Counted from the stretch's first letter, positions 25,321 to 36,223 are shown. The stretch: DNA of 64,000 bases from Caulobacter segnis (GCF_029543125.1 NZ_JARQWW010000003.1:496001-560000); one strand, 5' to 3'. Notes: generated by a model not told the origin, from the letters alone. Made by a program: numbers and translations.

Positions 25321-27375
25321 TTAGGCCAGGCCCAGCGCCGAGATCACCAGGTCGATGATCTTGATGCCCGCGAAAGGGGCCACAAGACCGCCGAGGCCGT
25401 AGATCAGCAGGTTGCGGGACAGCAGGTTGGCGGCCCCGACGGCGCGATACTTCACGCCCTTCAGCGCCAGCGGGATCAGGACGACGATCACCAGGGCGTT
25501 GAAGATCACCGCTGACAGGATCGCGCTTTGGGGGCTGGCGAGGCCCATGATGTTCATCGCGCCCAGCTGCGGCAGGGCCGCGGTGAACAGCGCCGGGATG
25601 ATGGCGAAGTACTTGGCCACATCGTTGGCGATCGAGAACGTGGTCAGGGCGCCGCGGGTGATGAGCATCTGTTTGCCCACCTCCACGATCTCGATGACCT
25701 TGGTCGGGTCGCTGTCGAGATCGACCATGTTGCCGGCCTCGCGGGCCGCCTGAGCGCCGGTCTGCATGGCTACGCCCACATCGGCCTGGGCCAGCGCCGG
25801 GGCGTCGTTGGCGCCGTCGCCGCACATGGCGACCAGACGCCCCTTGCCCTGCTCCGCCCGGATCAGGCGCAGCTTATCCTCGGGGGTCGCTTCGGCGAGG
25901 AAGTCGTCGACCCCGGCCTCCGAGGCGATAGCTGCGGCGGTCACCGGGTTGTCGCCGGTGATCATCACCGTACGTAGGCCCATCCGCCGCAGATCGGCGA
26001 AGCGCGCCTTGACGCCGGGCTTCACCACGTCCTTCAGGTGAATGACCCCGACCAGAGCGCCGTCCTGGCTGACCGCCAGGGGCGTGCCGCCGGACCGGGC
26101 GATACGGTCGATGGCCGTTTCCAGAGCGCTGGGCGGCGCGGCCAGCTTGCACTCGCGCAGGACCGCGTCGACCGCGCCCTTGCGCCAGCTGCGGCCGTCG
26201 GCGTCAAGGCCCGACTGGCGGGTCACGGCGCTGAACGCGATGGCGGTCGCGCCGTCGGGCATCTCGATGGCGACGCCCTGGTTGCGGCCGAACTCGATGA
26301 TCGAGCGGCCTTCAGGGGTCTCGTCAGCCAATGAGGCGATGATCGCCGCGCGCAGAGCCACTTCCGGACGAACGCCCGGCGCCGGGATCACTTCGGTGGC
26401 CATGCGGTTGCCGAAGGTGATGGTGCCGGTCTTGTCGAGCAGCAGGGTGTCGACATCGCCGGCGGCTTCCACGGCCCGGCCGGACGTGGCCAGGACGTTC
26501 ACTTTCAGCAGGCGGTCCATGCCGGCGATGCCGACGGCCGACAGAAGGCCGCCGATGGTCGTCGGAATCAGGCAGACGAAGAGCGCGCCCAGAACCAGCG
26601 GATCCAGCTCCACGCCGGAGAATTTGCCCAGGCCCAGGAGAGAGACGACAGCGATCAGGAAGATCAGGGTCAGGCCCGCCAGGAGGACGGCCAGGGCGAT
26701 TTCGTTCGGCGTCTTGCGCCGATCGGCGCCCTCCACCATCGCGATCATGCGATCGAGGAAGGACGAGCCCGGCTGGCTGGTGACGCGCACCTTGATCCAG
26801 TCGGAGACGACCGTAGTGCCGCCGGTCACGGCGCTGCGGTCGCCGCCGCTTTCGCGGATGACGGGCGCGCTCTCGCCGGTGATGGCCGCTTCGTTGACGC
26901 TGGCCACGCCCTCGACGATCTCGCCGTCGGCGGGGACCACGTCGCCGGCCTCGACCAGGACGATCTCGCCGACATTGAGCTTATGGGCCGGTGTCGGGAT
27001 GACCGTGCCGGTCTTCGGATCGATGATCAGCTTGGCCTTGGTGGTGACACGCGCGGCGCGCAAGCTGTCCGCCGCCGCCTTGCCGCGACCTTCGGCGATG
27101 CTCTCGGCGAAGTTGGCGAAGAGGACGGTGGCCCAGAGCCACAGAGCGATCTGCACCGCAAAACCGGCGGCCGTCCCGGTGGCCGTCGCCGCCACGGCCG
27201 AAGCCGTGGACAGGACAGCCACCACCCAGGTGGCGAAGATCACCGGATTGCCGGTCAGCGCACGCGGATCGAGTTTGACGAAGGCGTCTCGCAGGGCGCG
27301 CCCCATCATGTTCGGCGTCAGGCTGGAGGCGAAGCCCAGCCCTTTGTGCGCCGTATCAGGTGTTGTCATGGTCAT
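25321..27375 (-). CDS. kdpB: Potassium-transporting P-type ATPase subunit KdpB
   Basis: 684 residues. Catalytic Asp314 in [10 protein letters not shown], the TGES loop at 166-169 (its Ser169 corresponds to the inhibitory phosphorylation site of E. coli KdpB), and [21 protein letters not shown] in the hinge region. It supplies ATP-driven energy for K+ uptake by Kdp[11 protein letters not shown] at 27375 could also start at the second Met. Confidence 0.96.
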   Translation of the reverse strand: MTMTTPDTAHKGLGFASSLTPNMMGRALRDAFVKLDPRALTGNPVIFATWVVAVLSTASAVAATATGTAAGFAVQIALWLWATVLFANFAESIAEGRGKAAADSLRAARVTTKAKLIIDPKTGTVIPTPAHKLNVGEIVLVEAGDVVPADGEIVEGVASVNEAAITGESAPVIRESGGDRSAVTGGTTVVSDWIKVRVTSQPGSSFLDRMIAMVEGADRRKTPNEIALAVLLAGLTLIFLIAVVSLLGLGKFSGVELDPLVLGALFVCLIPTTIGGLLSAVGIAGMDRLLKVNVLATSGRAVEAAGDVDTLLLDKTGTITFGNRMATEVIPAPGVRPEVALRAAIIASLADETPEGRSIIEFGRNQGVAIEMPDGATAIAFSAVTRQSGLDADGRSWRKGAVDAVLRECKLAAPPSALETAIDRIARSGGTPLAVSQDGALVGVIHLKDVVKPGVKARFADLRRMGLRTVMITGDNPVTAAAIASEAGVDDFLAEATPEDKLRLIRAEQGKGRLVAMCGDGANDAPALAQADVGVAMQTGAQAAREAGNMVDLDSDPTKVIEIVEVGKQMLITRGALTTFSIANDVAKYFAIIPALFTAALPQLGAMNIMGLASPQSAILSAVIFNALVIVVLIPLALKGVKYRAVGAANLLSRNLLIYGLGGLVAPFAGIKIIDLVISALGLA

Positions 27376-27388
27376 GGGGATTGGTCCC

Positions 27389-29098
27389 TTAAGACCCGGA
27401 GACCGCGGCGAGCGCCTGGAAGTGCTCGACGATCGGACCCAGGGCGAGTGCCGGGAAGAACTGCAGGCCGCCCAGGATGATGATCACCCCGATCAGCAGG
27501 CCCACGAACTGGCTGCTATGGGTCGGCAAGGTGCCGGTCGTGGGCGCAAGCTTCGGCTTGGCCGCCACGGCGCCGGCGATGGCCAGCACCGCGACGACCG
27601 GCCCAAAGCGGCCAATCAACATGGAGACGCCAAGCGTGGTGTTCCACCACGGCGAGTTGGCGGTCAGACCGGCGAAGGCCGAGCCGTTGTTGGCCGTGGC
27701 GGAGGTGTAGGCGTAGAGGATCTCCGACAGGCCGTGGGGCCCTTCATGCATGAGTCCCTTAAGAGCTTCCGGCAGGACGGCGGCGATCGCCGAAAAGCCG
27801 AGGATGCAAAGCGGGATCACCAGCACGGCCAGCATGGCCAGGGTGATCTCGCGGCCTTCGATCTTCTTGCCCAGGTACTCCGGGGTGCGGCCGACCATCA
27901 GGCCGGCGACGAAGACCGACAGCATGGCCATGACGACCATGATCGCGACACCCGAACCGATGCCGCCGGGCGAAATTTCGCCAAGCTGCATCAAGAAGAG
28001 GGTCACCGCTCCGCCAAGCGGCATGAGGCTTGAGTGCATGCCGTTGACCGAGCCATTGGAGGCGCCCGTGGTCATGGCGGCCCAGGCTGCCGTGGACGCA
28101 CCGCCCAGGCGCAGCTCCTTGCCTTCCATGTTCACCGAGGCGTCCACGCCGGCGGCGACAAGCGCCGGAGCAGCTTGCGTCTCGGTCCAGTAGATCGCAG
28201 CGGCGCCGGCGAAGAGCAGGATGAAGGCCGCAGCGCAAAGCGCGCGGACATCTTTCCTGGCCATGGCCGTGCGGCCAAAGGCGAAGAACGCCGCCCAGCC
28301 CAGCATGTTGATCGAAACGGCCGTGATCAGGTTGGTCAGCGGGCTCGGATTCTCGAAGGGGTGAGCCGAGTTGGCGTTGAAGATGCCGCCGCCGTTGATG
28401 CCCAACTGCTTGATCGCTTCTTGGGAAGCGACCGGGAAGAGAGCGATCTTCTGCTCAGCGCCTTCCAGGGTCGTGGCGACCGCGCCGCCGCTCAGGGTCT
28501 GCGGCAGGCCAAGGGCGACCAGCACGATGGCCAGGATCAGGCTCATCGGCAGCAACACATAGAGGGTGGTGCGAACGAGGTCGGCCCAGAAGTTGCCGAC
28601 CCCCTCCCCGCGATTGGCGGTGAAGGCGCGGGCGAGCGCTGCGGCGATGGTCGCGCCGGTGGCGGCGGAGACGAAGTTTTGCACCGTCAGCACGAGCATC
28701 TGGCTGAGCGTCGACATGGTGGTCTCGCCGCCATAGCTTTGCCAGTTGGTGTTGGTGACGAAGCTCACCGCGGTGTTGAAGGCCAGATGCGGCGACAGGC
28801 CGTCAAAGCCTTGCGGGTTCAGCGGCAGCACGCCTTGCAGGCGCAGCACTGCGAAGACGAAGACAAAGCCGATGAAGTTGAACGCCAGCAGCGCGCCGGC
28901 GTAGCCGAGCCAGTTTTGGCTCTTGTTCGGGTCCACGCCGCAGCCCGCGTAGAACAGCTTTTCAACGGGGCGCAGGATCGGGTCGAGCCAAGTGCGCTCT
29001 CCGTTCCATACGCGTGACATGTAGACGCCGGCCGGCCAGCCCAATGCGATGGCCAGACCCAACGTCAGGGCGATTTCCGCCCAGCCTTGGAAGTTCAT
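27389..29098 (-). CDS. kdpA: Potassium-transporting ATPase subunit KdpA
   Basis: 569-residue channel-like subunit with selectivity-filter-type segments ([62 protein letters not shown] [13 protein letters not shown]). Ten or so membrane helices. First large gene of the kdp operon, 13 bases after kdpF's partner and 13 bases before kdpB. Confidence 0.95.
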   Translation of the reverse strand: MNFQGWAEIALTLGLAIALGWPAGVYMSRVWNGERTWLDPILRPVEKLFYAGCGVDPNKSQNWLGYAGALLAFNFIGFVFVFAVLRLQGVLPLNPQGFDGLSPHLAFNTAVSFVTNTNWQSYGGETTMSTLSQMLVLTVQNFVSAATGATIAAALARAFTANRGEGVGNFWADLVRTTLYVLLPMSLILAIVLVALGLPQTLSGGAVATTLEGAEQKIALFPVASQEAIKQLGINGGGIFNANSAHPFENPSPLTNLITAVSINMLGWAAFFAFGRTAMARKDVRALCAAAFILLFAGAAAIYWTETQAAPALVAAGVDASVNMEGKELRLGGASTAAWAAMTTGASNGSVNGMHSSLMPLGGAVTLFLMQLGEISPGGIGSGVAIMVVMAMLSVFVAGLMVGRTPEYLGKKIEGREITLAMLAVLVIPLCILGFSAIAAVLPEALKGLMHEGPHGLSEILYAYTSATANNGSAFAGLTANSPWWNTTLGVSMLIGRFGPVVAVLAIAGAVAAKPKLAPTTGTLPTHSSQFVGLLIGVIIILGGLQFFPALALGPIVEHFQALAAVSGS

Positions 29099-29111
29099 GG
29101 AAGGATGTCCG

Positions 29112-29198
29112 TCAGAAACGGTCCGGCCGCAGCAGTGCTGTGACCATGTACGCCGCGACGCCCAGCGCCCCGGCGGCCCACAGAAGGTCCAGCCACAC
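29112..29198 (-). CDS. kdpF: KdpF, small stabilising subunit
   Basis: 28 residues from a GTG start: one membrane helix ([19 protein letters not shown]) ending in RPDRF, the KdpF C-terminal signature (usually LRPERF). The stop lies 13 bases before the kdpA start. Too short for automatic gene calls but supported by context and sequence. Confidence 0.85.
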   Translation of the reverse strand: MWLDLLWAAGALGVAAYMVTALLRPDRF

Positions 29199-29201
29199 GG
29201 C

Positions 29202-29285
29202 TCAGACCCTCTTCAAAGCGACGGCGAAAGCGGCAAAGGCCAAAAAGGCCCCGCCGCCCAACGCCAGAAAGATCAGATCAGCCAT
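29202..29285 (-). CDS. 27-residue membrane peptide in front of kdpF
   Basis: A single hydrophobic helix ([21 protein letters not shown]) followed by KRV. It ends three bases before the kdpF start, on the same strand. It is not KdpF itself but may be an additional small subunit or a leader peptide of the kdp operon. The coupling is seen; the function is unknown. Confidence 0.5.
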   Translation of the reverse strand: MADLIFLALGGGAFLAFAAFAVALKRV

Positions 29286-29516
29286 AGGCCTCACGCTCCA
29301 GCTTGGAAGAAACTGGGGCGTGGTGTGATCCTCAGGAGCGTAACCTCGCCATCAGGGATCGATGGTCACGCATAAGGGACGCGTAAAGGCCGCCATCCGG
29401 CGCCGGCGACTTTGGGCGCCAAACGGGGAGCTCAGGTCCATCACCCTTCGCAAGGATCAACCTAGCCGCGCGTCCTGCCCGGCGATACTCTCAGGAGCCG
29501 GAACGGGAGAGGCGCG

Positions 29517-30746
29517 ATGTTCGAGCATGACGTCACACGGCGGCGGTTCATGGAGGCCGGCGGCGGAGCGGCTGCAGCGTCCCTGGTGATGGCGACGGGC
29601 GCCGCGGCCGCGCCCCCTCAGCGGTCCGGCGGCGTTCAGGCCATCGGTCAGCCGATGCCGACCGGTGTCGTGCTCTCCAAGACCCGGCCTGCTCCCAAGC
29701 GCGCGGACAGCGTAGGCTTCGCCATCATCGGCTTGGGCGGATATGCGCTCAACCAGATGATGCCGCGGTTCCCGCAAGCAGAGCGGGCGCATGTCGCTGC
29801 GCTCGTCTCGGGCAACCCCGACAAGTTGCGGCAAGTGGGCGACGCCTACGGGGTCCCCCCGCAGTCGCGCTACTCCTATGAAACGTTCGCCAGGATCGCT
29901 TCGGACCGCCGGGTCGAGGCCGTCTACATCACGCTGCCCAGCGGCCTGCATGCGGACTGGACCGAACGGGCTTTCGCAGCCGGCAAGCACGTCCTGTGCG
30001 AAAAGCCGATGGCGCTCTCGAGCGCCGAGTGCGAGCGCATGATTTCGGCCGGCCGCCGCGCCAATCGCAAGCTGATGATCGCCTACCGCTGCCACTTCGA
30101 GCCTTACAACATGCAGGCGATGGCGCTGATGGAGCAAAATGCCGTCGGCCAGCTCCGGCTTGTGAGGACGGAGCAATCCTATCGAATGCCCCCGACGAAC
30201 CCGAGCGAGAACTGGCGGGTGAACCGCGCCCTGGCTGGCGGCGGTCCGCTGGAGGACTACGGGCTCTACGGCCTGCAGGCGGCGCTCTACCTGGCGCGCG
30301 AGATGCCGGAAAGCATCAGCGCCACCGGCTTTCGACCGGCCGACGATCCCCGCTTTTCCGAGATCCTGGCCCATGTCTCCGCGCAGTTGCGCTTCCCGTC
30401 CGGGGCTGTGGCGCAGCTGGTCACCTCTTATGACTCGGCGGGCGGCAACATCGTCTATGCGCGCGGAACGGCCGGTTCGCTGATCATGGACCCGGCGACC
30501 GGCTACGCCGGCAACCGGATGGTGCTGAAGTCTGGCCGGGACCAGCGCGAGTTGACCCCTGGCGATTCGGATGTCCAGTTCGCGCGTCAACTCGCTCATT
30601 TCGCCGACGCGATCCGTGACGACGCGCAGATCAGGACGCCCGGCGAGATGGGTCTGCGGGATCTGAGGCTGATCGAGGCGATCTACGCTTCGGCGGACAC
30701 CGGTCGCACAGTGATGCTCAATCCCGACGGAACAATGAGAAGCTGA
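29517..30746 (+). CDS. Gfo/Idh/MocA oxidoreductase, Tat-exported
   Basis: 409 residues. Twin-arginine signal TRRRFMEAGG (residues 7-16) followed by a hydrophobic stretch, then an NAD(P)-binding fold (VGFAIIGLGGYA) and the CEKPMAL catalytic segment. This resembles periplasmic glucose-fructose oxidoreductase-type proteins that carry a bound cofactor across the membrane. GGGAGAGG lies before the ATG. Divergent from the kdp operon. The sugar substrate is unknown. Confidence 0.85.
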   Translation: MFEHDVTRRRFMEAGGGAAAASLVMATGAAAAPPQRSGGVQAIGQPMPTGVVLSKTRPAPKRADSVGFAIIGLGGYALNQMMPRFPQAERAHVAALVSGNPDKLRQVGDAYGVPPQSRYSYETFARIASDRRVEAVYITLPSGLHADWTERAFAAGKHVLCEKPMALSSAECERMISAGRRANRKLMIAYRCHFEPYNMQAMALMEQNAVGQLRLVRTEQSYRMPPTNPSENWRVNRALAGGGPLEDYGLYGLQAALYLAREMPESISATGFRPADDPRFSEILAHVSAQLRFPSGAVAQLVTSYDSAGGNIVYARGTAGSLIMDPATGYAGNRMVLKSGRDQRELTPGDSDVQFARQLAHFADAIRDDAQIRTPGEMGLRDLRLIEAIYASADTGRTVMLNPDGTMRS

Positions 30747-30827
30747 GCTCCTCGCGCCTCAGTGAAGCCGCCTGGCCCGCGCTTTGCTCGCTGCCTTCAA
30801 TTGGTAGCGACATGAGTGCCAAGGATC

Positions 30828-30840
30828 GTTATAATATAAC
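30828..30840. promoter_or_regulatory. AT-rich palindrome before the methyltransferase
   Basis: GTTATAATATAAC, perfect 6-bp arms around one base, ending one base before the ATG at 30842. It also contains a TATAAT-like -10 sequence. It shares the GTTATAAT half with the site at 58235-58256. Confidence 0.45.
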
Positions 30841-30841
30841 A

Positions 30842-31543
30842 ATGACCCGGCACGCATCCTTCAGCACTTCGCATTTCTTCAACCAGGACATGGCGGAGGC
30901 GTACGATCAGCGAAACAGCGGCCTGAAGCCCATATCGGACAGCCTGCATTTCCTGATGGCGCTTCTGCTGAAAGACCTGCCCAGGGATGCGCGCGCGCTC
31001 TGCGTGGGTGTCGGGACCGGCGCTGAGATCCTGTCACTGGCCAAAGCGTTTCCGGACTGGACCTTCGTCGGCGTCGACCCTTCGGCCGAGATGCTGAGCG
31101 TCGGCCGGCATCGGTTGGAACAGGCCCGCGTGCTGGATCGCTGCGAGTTGATCCACGGCTATGCCGACGCCGTCACCGAGACCGGGTTCGACGTCGTCGT
31201 CACCCTGTTGGTCGCCCACTTCATCAAGCGCGACGACCGCCCCGCCTTCTATGCGGCCCTGCATGATCGGCTGAAGTCGGGCGGCCGGCTGGTGAGCGCC
31301 GAGATCAGCTGCGATCTCGAGGGCGCGGAGTTTCCCGCCATGCTGGAGGACTGGAAGAGCATCCAGACCTTGATGGGCGCGACGCCGGAATCCCTGGGGA
31401 AGCTTGAAGACATGTTGCGAAGCGTCCTCGGCGTCGTCCCGCCGTCAGAAACCGAGGCCATGTGGCAGGCAGCGGGTTTCCCGCTGCCGGTCCCGTTCTT
31501 CCAGGCCTTCATGATCCGCGGCTGGCATGCGGCCAGGCGATGA
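30842..31543 (+). CDS. Class I SAM-dependent methyltransferase
   Basis: 233 residues. SAM-binding motif I ARALCVGVGTGAEIL (residues 43-57), acidic motif II FVGVDPSAEML, post-motif VTLLVAHFI and LKSGGRLVSAEI. Resembles small tRNA or metabolite methyltransferases with an unknown target. The ATG at 30842 was preferred to the in-frame ATG at 30812 because an AT-rich palindrome lies between them; neither has a good ribosome site. Confidence 0.8.
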   Translation: MTRHASFSTSHFFNQDMAEAYDQRNSGLKPISDSLHFLMALLLKDLPRDARALCVGVGTGAEILSLAKAFPDWTFVGVDPSAEMLSVGRHRLEQARVLDRCELIHGYADAVTETGFDVVVTLLVAHFIKRDDRPAFYAALHDRLKSGGRLVSAEISCDLEGAEFPAMLEDWKSIQTLMGATPESLGKLEDMLRSVLGVVPPSETEAMWQAAGFPLPVPFFQAFMIRGWHAARR

Positions 31544-31678
31544 GATGGGTGTGTCTTCGCCGGGACGGTTGCTCACTGCCCTGAACAATTGGCGTCGCTT
31601 GCCGCTGTTTCGGCGTCATCGAGCTTGACCTGACGGTTCTGTGCCGGTCTCGTCGGCGACCAGATTCCAGGAGTTCCC

Positions 31679-33505
31679 ATGATCGATCGTCGCCGTCTTC
31701 TCGCCACTGCAGGGGCCGCTGTCGCAGCCTCCGGCGCCCCACGCGCCCTTGCGGCCCCGCAGGGCGCCGGACAGGCCAAGGCGGCCCTCGCCGCCTTCAT
31801 GGACAAGACCTTCGAAGCGACCCTGGACCGTTCGCCGGAGACCGTCACGAGCTTTGGGCTCGACAAGGGCGCCCGCGCCGCGGCCAAGTCGAAGCTGACC
31901 GTTCCGACCAAAGCCGAGGAAGAGGCCTTCCGCACCTTCACGCGGCGCACCCGCGCTGAACTTGGCGCCCTCGATCGCAGGTCGATGGATACGCAGGACG
32001 GCATCTATTACGACACCATCGCCACCAATCTCGATGCGGTGATCGCAACTTTCGACATCCCCTATGGCCAGGGCGGCTGGCCGCAGATCTACCGGGTCAA
32101 TCAGGGCGGCGGCGCCTATGCCAACACCGCCGATTTCCTCGACAACCAGCACACCATCGAAACGGCCGCTGACGCTGAAGCCTATGTGAGCCGGGTCAAC
32201 GCCTTCGCTGATGTCCTCACCGCCGAGACTGATCGGATGCTGGAGGATTTCGCGATCGGCGTGATCCCGCCCGATTTCATCCTGACCAAGACCATCGCCC
32301 AGCAGGAAGGCATGCTGGGCACGCCCGCGGCGCAGTCGACCCTGGTCAAATCCATCGTTCGCCGCACGGGCGAGAAGAACATTCCGGGCGACTGGGCCAA
32401 GCGCGTCGAGGCGCTGGTCGAAGGCCGCGTGAACCCGGCGCTGAAGCGCCAGAACGACGCCCTCAAGGCCGCCCAGTCCAAGGCCGGCCATGACGCCTCG
32501 GTGTCGCGCCTGCCGCAGGGCGAACAGTATTACGCCAACAGCCTGCGCTACATCACCACCACCCTCCTCACCGCCGAAGAGATCCATCGCATCGGTCTGG
32601 AGCAGGTCGCCGACCTGACCGCGCGTTCGGACGCGCTGCTCAAGGCGCAGGGCATGACCAAGGGAAGCGTCGCCGAACGGATCAAGGGTCTGAGCGCGGT
32701 GCCCGGTCAGGTCTATCCCAACACCGACGCCGCCAAGGCCGAGCTGATCAAGGAGCTGAACGCTCAGATGGCCGACATGCAGGCTCGCCTGCCCAAGGCC
32801 TTTGGCCGCCTGCCCAAGGCGCCGGTGGAGATCAAGCGCGTGCCGCCGGAAATCCAGGAAGGTGCATCGCAGGGCTATTACAACTCGCCGAGCCTGGATG
32901 GGACGCGGCCGGGGATCTTCTGGATCAACCTGACCGACACGGCCAACTGGCCTGTCTATGGCCTGCCCACCCTCACCTATCATGAGGCGGCGCCGGGCCA
33001 TCACCTGCAGATCGCCCTGCAGCAGGAAAGCGCCGCGGCGCCCAAGCTGATGAACACCCTCTTCTTCTCCAGCTTCGCCGAGGGCTGGGGCCTGTATGCA
33101 GAGCAGGTCGCCGACGAGCTGGGCGCCTATGACAATAATCCCCTTGGCCAGGTCGGCTTCCTGCAGTCGATGCTCTTCCGCGCGGTGCGCCTGGTGGTCG
33201 ACACCGGCATCCACTCCAAGGGCTGGAGCCGCGAGCAGGCCATCGCCTACATGATCGAGCAGACCGGCCGGGCCCAGGGCGCGGCGACCTCCGAGATCGA
33301 GCGCTACTGCGCTTGGCCGGGCCAGGCCTGCGCCTACAAGGTCGGTCACAACGAATGGGTGCGCCTGCGTGAAAAGGCCCGGACCGCGCTCGGCTCCCGC
33401 TTCGACATCCGCGGCTTCCACGACAACGCTCTGGCCGGCGGCGGCATGCCCCTGACGGTGCTGGAGCGTGTGGTCGACAACTGGATCGCGGCGCAGCAGG
33501 TCTGA
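31679..33505 (+). CDS. Exported DUF885 predicted metallopeptidase (first of three)
   Basis: 608 residues. Tat-type signal IDRRRLLATAGAAVAASG. The zinc-type motif YHEAAPGHHLQ begins at His435, with a downstream EGWGLYAEQVADELG. DUF885 proteins have a thermolysin-like or M3-like helical fold and are predicted peptidases; few have been tested. AGGAG lies five bases before the ATG. Strongly similar in layout to the proteins at 34.4-36.2 and 40.5-42.2 kb. Confidence 0.85.
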   Translation: MIDRRRLLATAGAAVAASGAPRALAAPQGAGQAKAALAAFMDKTFEATLDRSPETVTSFGLDKGARAAAKSKLTVPTKAEEEAFRTFTRRTRAELGALDRRSMDTQDGIYYDTIATNLDAVIATFDIPYGQGGWPQIYRVNQGGGAYANTADFLDNQHTIETAADAEAYVSRVNAFADVLTAETDRMLEDFAIGVIPPDFILTKTIAQQEGMLGTPAAQSTLVKSIVRRTGEKNIPGDWAKRVEALVEGRVNPALKRQNDALKAAQSKAGHDASVSRLPQGEQYYANSLRYITTTLLTAEEIHRIGLEQVADLTARSDALLKAQGMTKGSVAERIKGLSAVPGQVYPNTDAAKAELIKELNAQMADMQARLPKAFGRLPKAPVEIKRVPPEIQEGASQGYYNSPSLDGTRPGIFWINLTDTANWPVYGLPTLTYHEAAPGHHLQIALQQESAAAPKLMNTLFFSSFAEGWGLYAEQVADELGAYDNNPLGQVGFLQSMLFRAVRLVVDTGIHSKGWSREQAIAYMIEQTGRAQGAATSEIERYCAWPGQACAYKVGHNEWVRLREKARTALGSRFDIRGFHDNALAGGGMPLTVLERVVDNWIAAQQV

Positions 33506-33710
33506 GGTCAAGAAGGACGCTTGTCAGCGGGCATCGCTCGCCCATATCGCCCGGGGAGAGAAAACCCCGGACAGGAGAGTTTGATCCTCTGTTGTAAAGC
33601 AGCCCGGCGTGAGACCCAGGACCGCCTGAGGCTTCACCGTCTCGGCTCCGGTGTAGCTCCCTCTTCGGTCCCGGGGCCGTGACGCACCTAAACTTGTGCT
33701 AGAAGTCGGC

Positions 33711-34364
33711 ATGGCGAACGCTCGAGGGCCGGGCCCTGACGCACGACGTTTCTTTCGCGGCCATCGACGCCGAGCGGCTCTGCGCCGACTGCTCACCCAA
33801 AGAAACGCCGCGATCGGTGTGATGGTGCTGATCGCTGCGGGGGTGGCCCTGAACATCCCCGCCATCAGGGCCTACCTGCCAGGGCCCAAGCCTCGTGCAC
33901 CCGTCGTTGCGACACCCCTCCCGGCCCCTTTGCCGCAACAGGCTCTCCTGGCGCCGCAAACCCCTGAACCGACCAGCCGAGCGCCTGTAGTCGTCGCCGC
34001 GGCCCCCCGGTCGCCCGAGCCGACCATCGCGGAGGCGGTCGATATCGTCCCTGTTCGTGTCATCGACGGCGATACGTTCGATCTGCCCAACGGCGAGCGC
34101 GTAAGAATTCTCAACATCGACACCGCTGAGATGCCGCCGCGTTCAGCCTGCGAGACCGAGCGCGATCTGGCCGTCAGAGCCAAGATGCGCCTGCAGCAAC
34201 TGATGGCGTCGGGCCCTATCGTCCTTCATGCGGAGGAAAGAGATCGTGACCGTTATGGCCGCCGGTTGCGGCGCGTCGAGATCGACGGGCGCGATCTTGG
34301 CGAACAGCTTATCGCCGAGGGGCTTGCGCAAAGATGGGCGGGCGGCAAAGCGCAATGGTGCTGA
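33711..34364 (+). CDS. Membrane-anchored thermonuclease-like (SNase) protein
   Basis: 217 residues: a basic start, one membrane helix (AAIGVMVLIAAGVALNIPAI), a proline/alanine-rich linker, then an SNase domain from about residue 105: VRVIDGDTFDLPNGERVRILNIDTAEMP, followed by AEERDRDRYGRRLRRVEIDGRDLGEQLIAEGLAQRW. The D-G-D-T-F, R(V)RI and Glu in AEERDRDRYGR match catalytic positions. Likely a surface-facing nuclease. The GTG at 33696 is an alternative start. Confidence 0.8.
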   Translation: MANARGPGPDARRFFRGHRRRAALRRLLTQRNAAIGVMVLIAAGVALNIPAIRAYLPGPKPRAPVVATPLPAPLPQQALLAPQTPEPTSRAPVVVAAAPRSPEPTIAEAVDIVPVRVIDGDTFDLPNGERVRILNIDTAEMPPRSACETERDLAVRAKMRLQQLMASGPIVLHAEERDRDRYGRRLRRVEIDGRDLGEQLIAEGLAQRWAGGKAQWC

Positions 34365-34385
34365 GACCGAGCACCTGATCTTGGT

Positions 34386-34414
34386 GACGCCCCGCCGCAA
34401 GACGGCGAGGCGTC
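34386..34414. terminator. Terminator-like hairpin between convergent genes
   Basis: 12-bp stem with one mismatch (GACGCCCCGCCG / CGGCGAGGCGTC) and loop CAAGA. Lies between the nuclease gene and the second DUF885 gene. No T tract. Confidence 0.5.
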
Positions 34415-34435
34415 GAGCCGGTTCGGACGCTTTCG

Positions 34436-36223
34436 TCAGACGGCCATGGCTGCGCGGACGCGACGGTCAAGGACGGTGAGCGGGATGTTGCCCCCGTCGA
34501 TCATGGCGGCGTGGAACTTCTTCAGGTCAAAGCCGGGCTTGGCCTGCATTTCATCGCGCAGGCGCGACATGAAGGTCTCGCCGATCTTGTACGAGCAGGC
34601 CTGACCCGGGGCCACGCAGTAGCGCTCGACCTCGGCTTCGTTGCCGTCGCCCAGGTTGTCACGGAAGTAGGTGATGGCCTGCTCGCGGCTCCAGTCCTCG
34701 TGGTGCAGACCGGTGTCGACCACCAGACGACAGGCGCGGAAGAGGAAGCTCTCCAGATAGCCGATGCGGCCGAAGGGATCATTCTCATAGACGCCCAGCT
34801 CGTCGGCGATGCGCTCCGAGTAGAGCCCCCACCCTTCCCCGTAAGCCGAGAACCCGCCGCCGATCCGGCGATAGAGCGGAAGCTGCCCCTGCTCCTGGTT
34901 CAGCGCGCCCTGGAAGAGGTGGCCCGGCGCCGCCTCATGATAGGTCAGCGTCTTGAGCGTCCAGCGCGGCCATTCGGCCGTGTCACGCAGGTTTATGTAA
35001 TAGGTCCCAGGCCGCGTCCCGTCGAGAGATCCGCCCTGAGCATAGCCGCCCGGAGCGCCGGCCTGGATCGACACCGGCACCCGGCGGACCACAAAGTCGG
35101 TGCGCGGGATGCGCGGGAAGACTTCGGGCATGCGTGCGCGTATGGCCGCCATCTCGGCGTTCACATAGGCCAAAAGATCTTCGCGCCCCTTGTCGTCATT
35201 GGCGAAGCGGAAGCGCGGCTCTTCGCGCAGCCCCGCCAGACGCTGGGCGACCGTGCCCTTGGTGTAGCCTTCCTTGCGCAGCAGGACGTCGATCTTCGAC
35301 GAGAGGTCGGCCACCTGGTCGAGACCGATCTTGCGAATCTCCGACGGCGTGTACTCCGTCGTGGTGAAGTTGCGCAGGTTCAGGGCGTAGTAGGCCTCCC
35401 CGTCGGGCAGGCGTCGCACGCCGGCTTGATGGCTGCTTAAGGCCCGCAGGCGCTTGATCTCGGCGATCTGGCGATCGAGGGCCTCACGCACCGGCCCGTC
35501 GAAGATGGCGGCCGCCTTGGCGCTTTCATCCTTCAGTCCCTTCTCGGCCGAGCGGCGCGCCAGGGACTTGATCATCGGCTGCTCGGCGCCGGGACGATCG
35601 CGCAGGGCCGTCAGTTGGCCAAGCGTCTGGTCGAGGATGAAGTCCGGCGCGATGACGCCCATGCCGGCATTGGCGCGGGTGCGCTCGGTGTCCTGATCAA
35701 GGGCGGTGACGAAGGCCCGGGTGCGGGCGAGGAAGGCGTCCACGTCGGCGGCGTCATTGATCGGCTGACGGCTGTCCAGGAAGTCGGGGATCGCCGCATA
35801 GGCGCCGCCCAGCTGCGAGACGCCGTAGGGGGTCTGGCGCCAGCCGTCTGGCGTGTGCCAGGCGAAGCGGCGATAGCCGTCGGCGAGCGTGCGCTGGAAC
35901 ATGGCGATGTCGTAGGAGAGCCGCGCTTCAGGGCTCAGCCGGTCGGTCTTGATCGTCTTCAGCTCCGCAAGGCGCGTCGCCGCACGATCGCGATCGGCCG
36001 CGAACGCTGCAGAGGATCGGTCATCGAGTTTGCTGCGCTGGCCGGCGCGCTTGCCAACATCCAGGCCAAGGCTGGTGACGCCCTCGTGGGCCCGATCGAG
36101 GTTGTCCTCAAGCTGGCGCGTGAGCAGCGCGTCGAGACGCGCGTTCTCATCCGTCTGAGCAATGGCCGAAACCGGCAAGGCCGCGACGGCGGCGGCGCCA
36201 AGAAGCTGGCGACGATCGATCAT
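34436..36223 (-). CDS. Exported DUF885 predicted metallopeptidase (second)
   Basis: 595 residues. Tat-like signal MIDRRQLLGAAAVAALPVSAIA, motif YHEAAPGHLFQ, then EGWGLYSERIADELG and CVAPGQACSYKIGE. The ATG at 36223 has GGGGGAG upstream. The LysR gene precedes it by 71 bases on the same strand, so the two may share a promoter or regulator. Confidence 0.85.
   Translation of the reverse strand: MIDRRQLLGAAAVAALPVSAIAQTDENARLDALLTRQLEDNLDRAHEGVTSLGLDVGKRAGQRSKLDDRSSAAFAADRDRAATRLAELKTIKTDRLSPEARLSYDIAMFQRTLADGYRRFAWHTPDGWRQTPYGVSQLGGAYAAIPDFLDSRQPINDAADVDAFLARTRAFVTALDQDTERTRANAGMGVIAPDFILDQTLGQLTALRDRPGAEQPMIKSLARRSAEKGLKDESAKAAAIFDGPVREALDRQIAEIKRLRALSSHQAGVRRLPDGEAYYALNLRNFTTTEYTPSEIRKIGLDQVADLSSKIDVLLRKEGYTKGTVAQRLAGLREEPRFRFANDDKGREDLLAYVNAEMAAIRARMPEVFPRIPRTDFVVRRVPVSIQAGAPGGYAQGGSLDGTRPGTYYINLRDTAEWPRWTLKTLTYHEAAPGHLFQGALNQEQGQLPLYRRIGGGFSAYGEGWGLYSERIADELGVYENDPFGRIGYLESFLFRACRLVVDTGLHHEDWSREQAITYFRDNLGDGNEAEVERYCVAPGQACSYKIGETFMSRLRDEMQAKPGFDLKKFHAAMIDGGNIPLTVLDRRVRAAMAV

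Noticed and set aside
26042..28033. 663-codon plus-strand ORF over kdpB and kdpA
   Set aside because: Shadow frame of two strongly conserved kdp genes; serine/arginine-rich composition and no domain.
31616..33511. 631-codon minus-strand ORF over the first DUF885 gene
   Set aside because: Antisense to a gene with signal peptide and HExxPGH motif; composition of a shadow frame.
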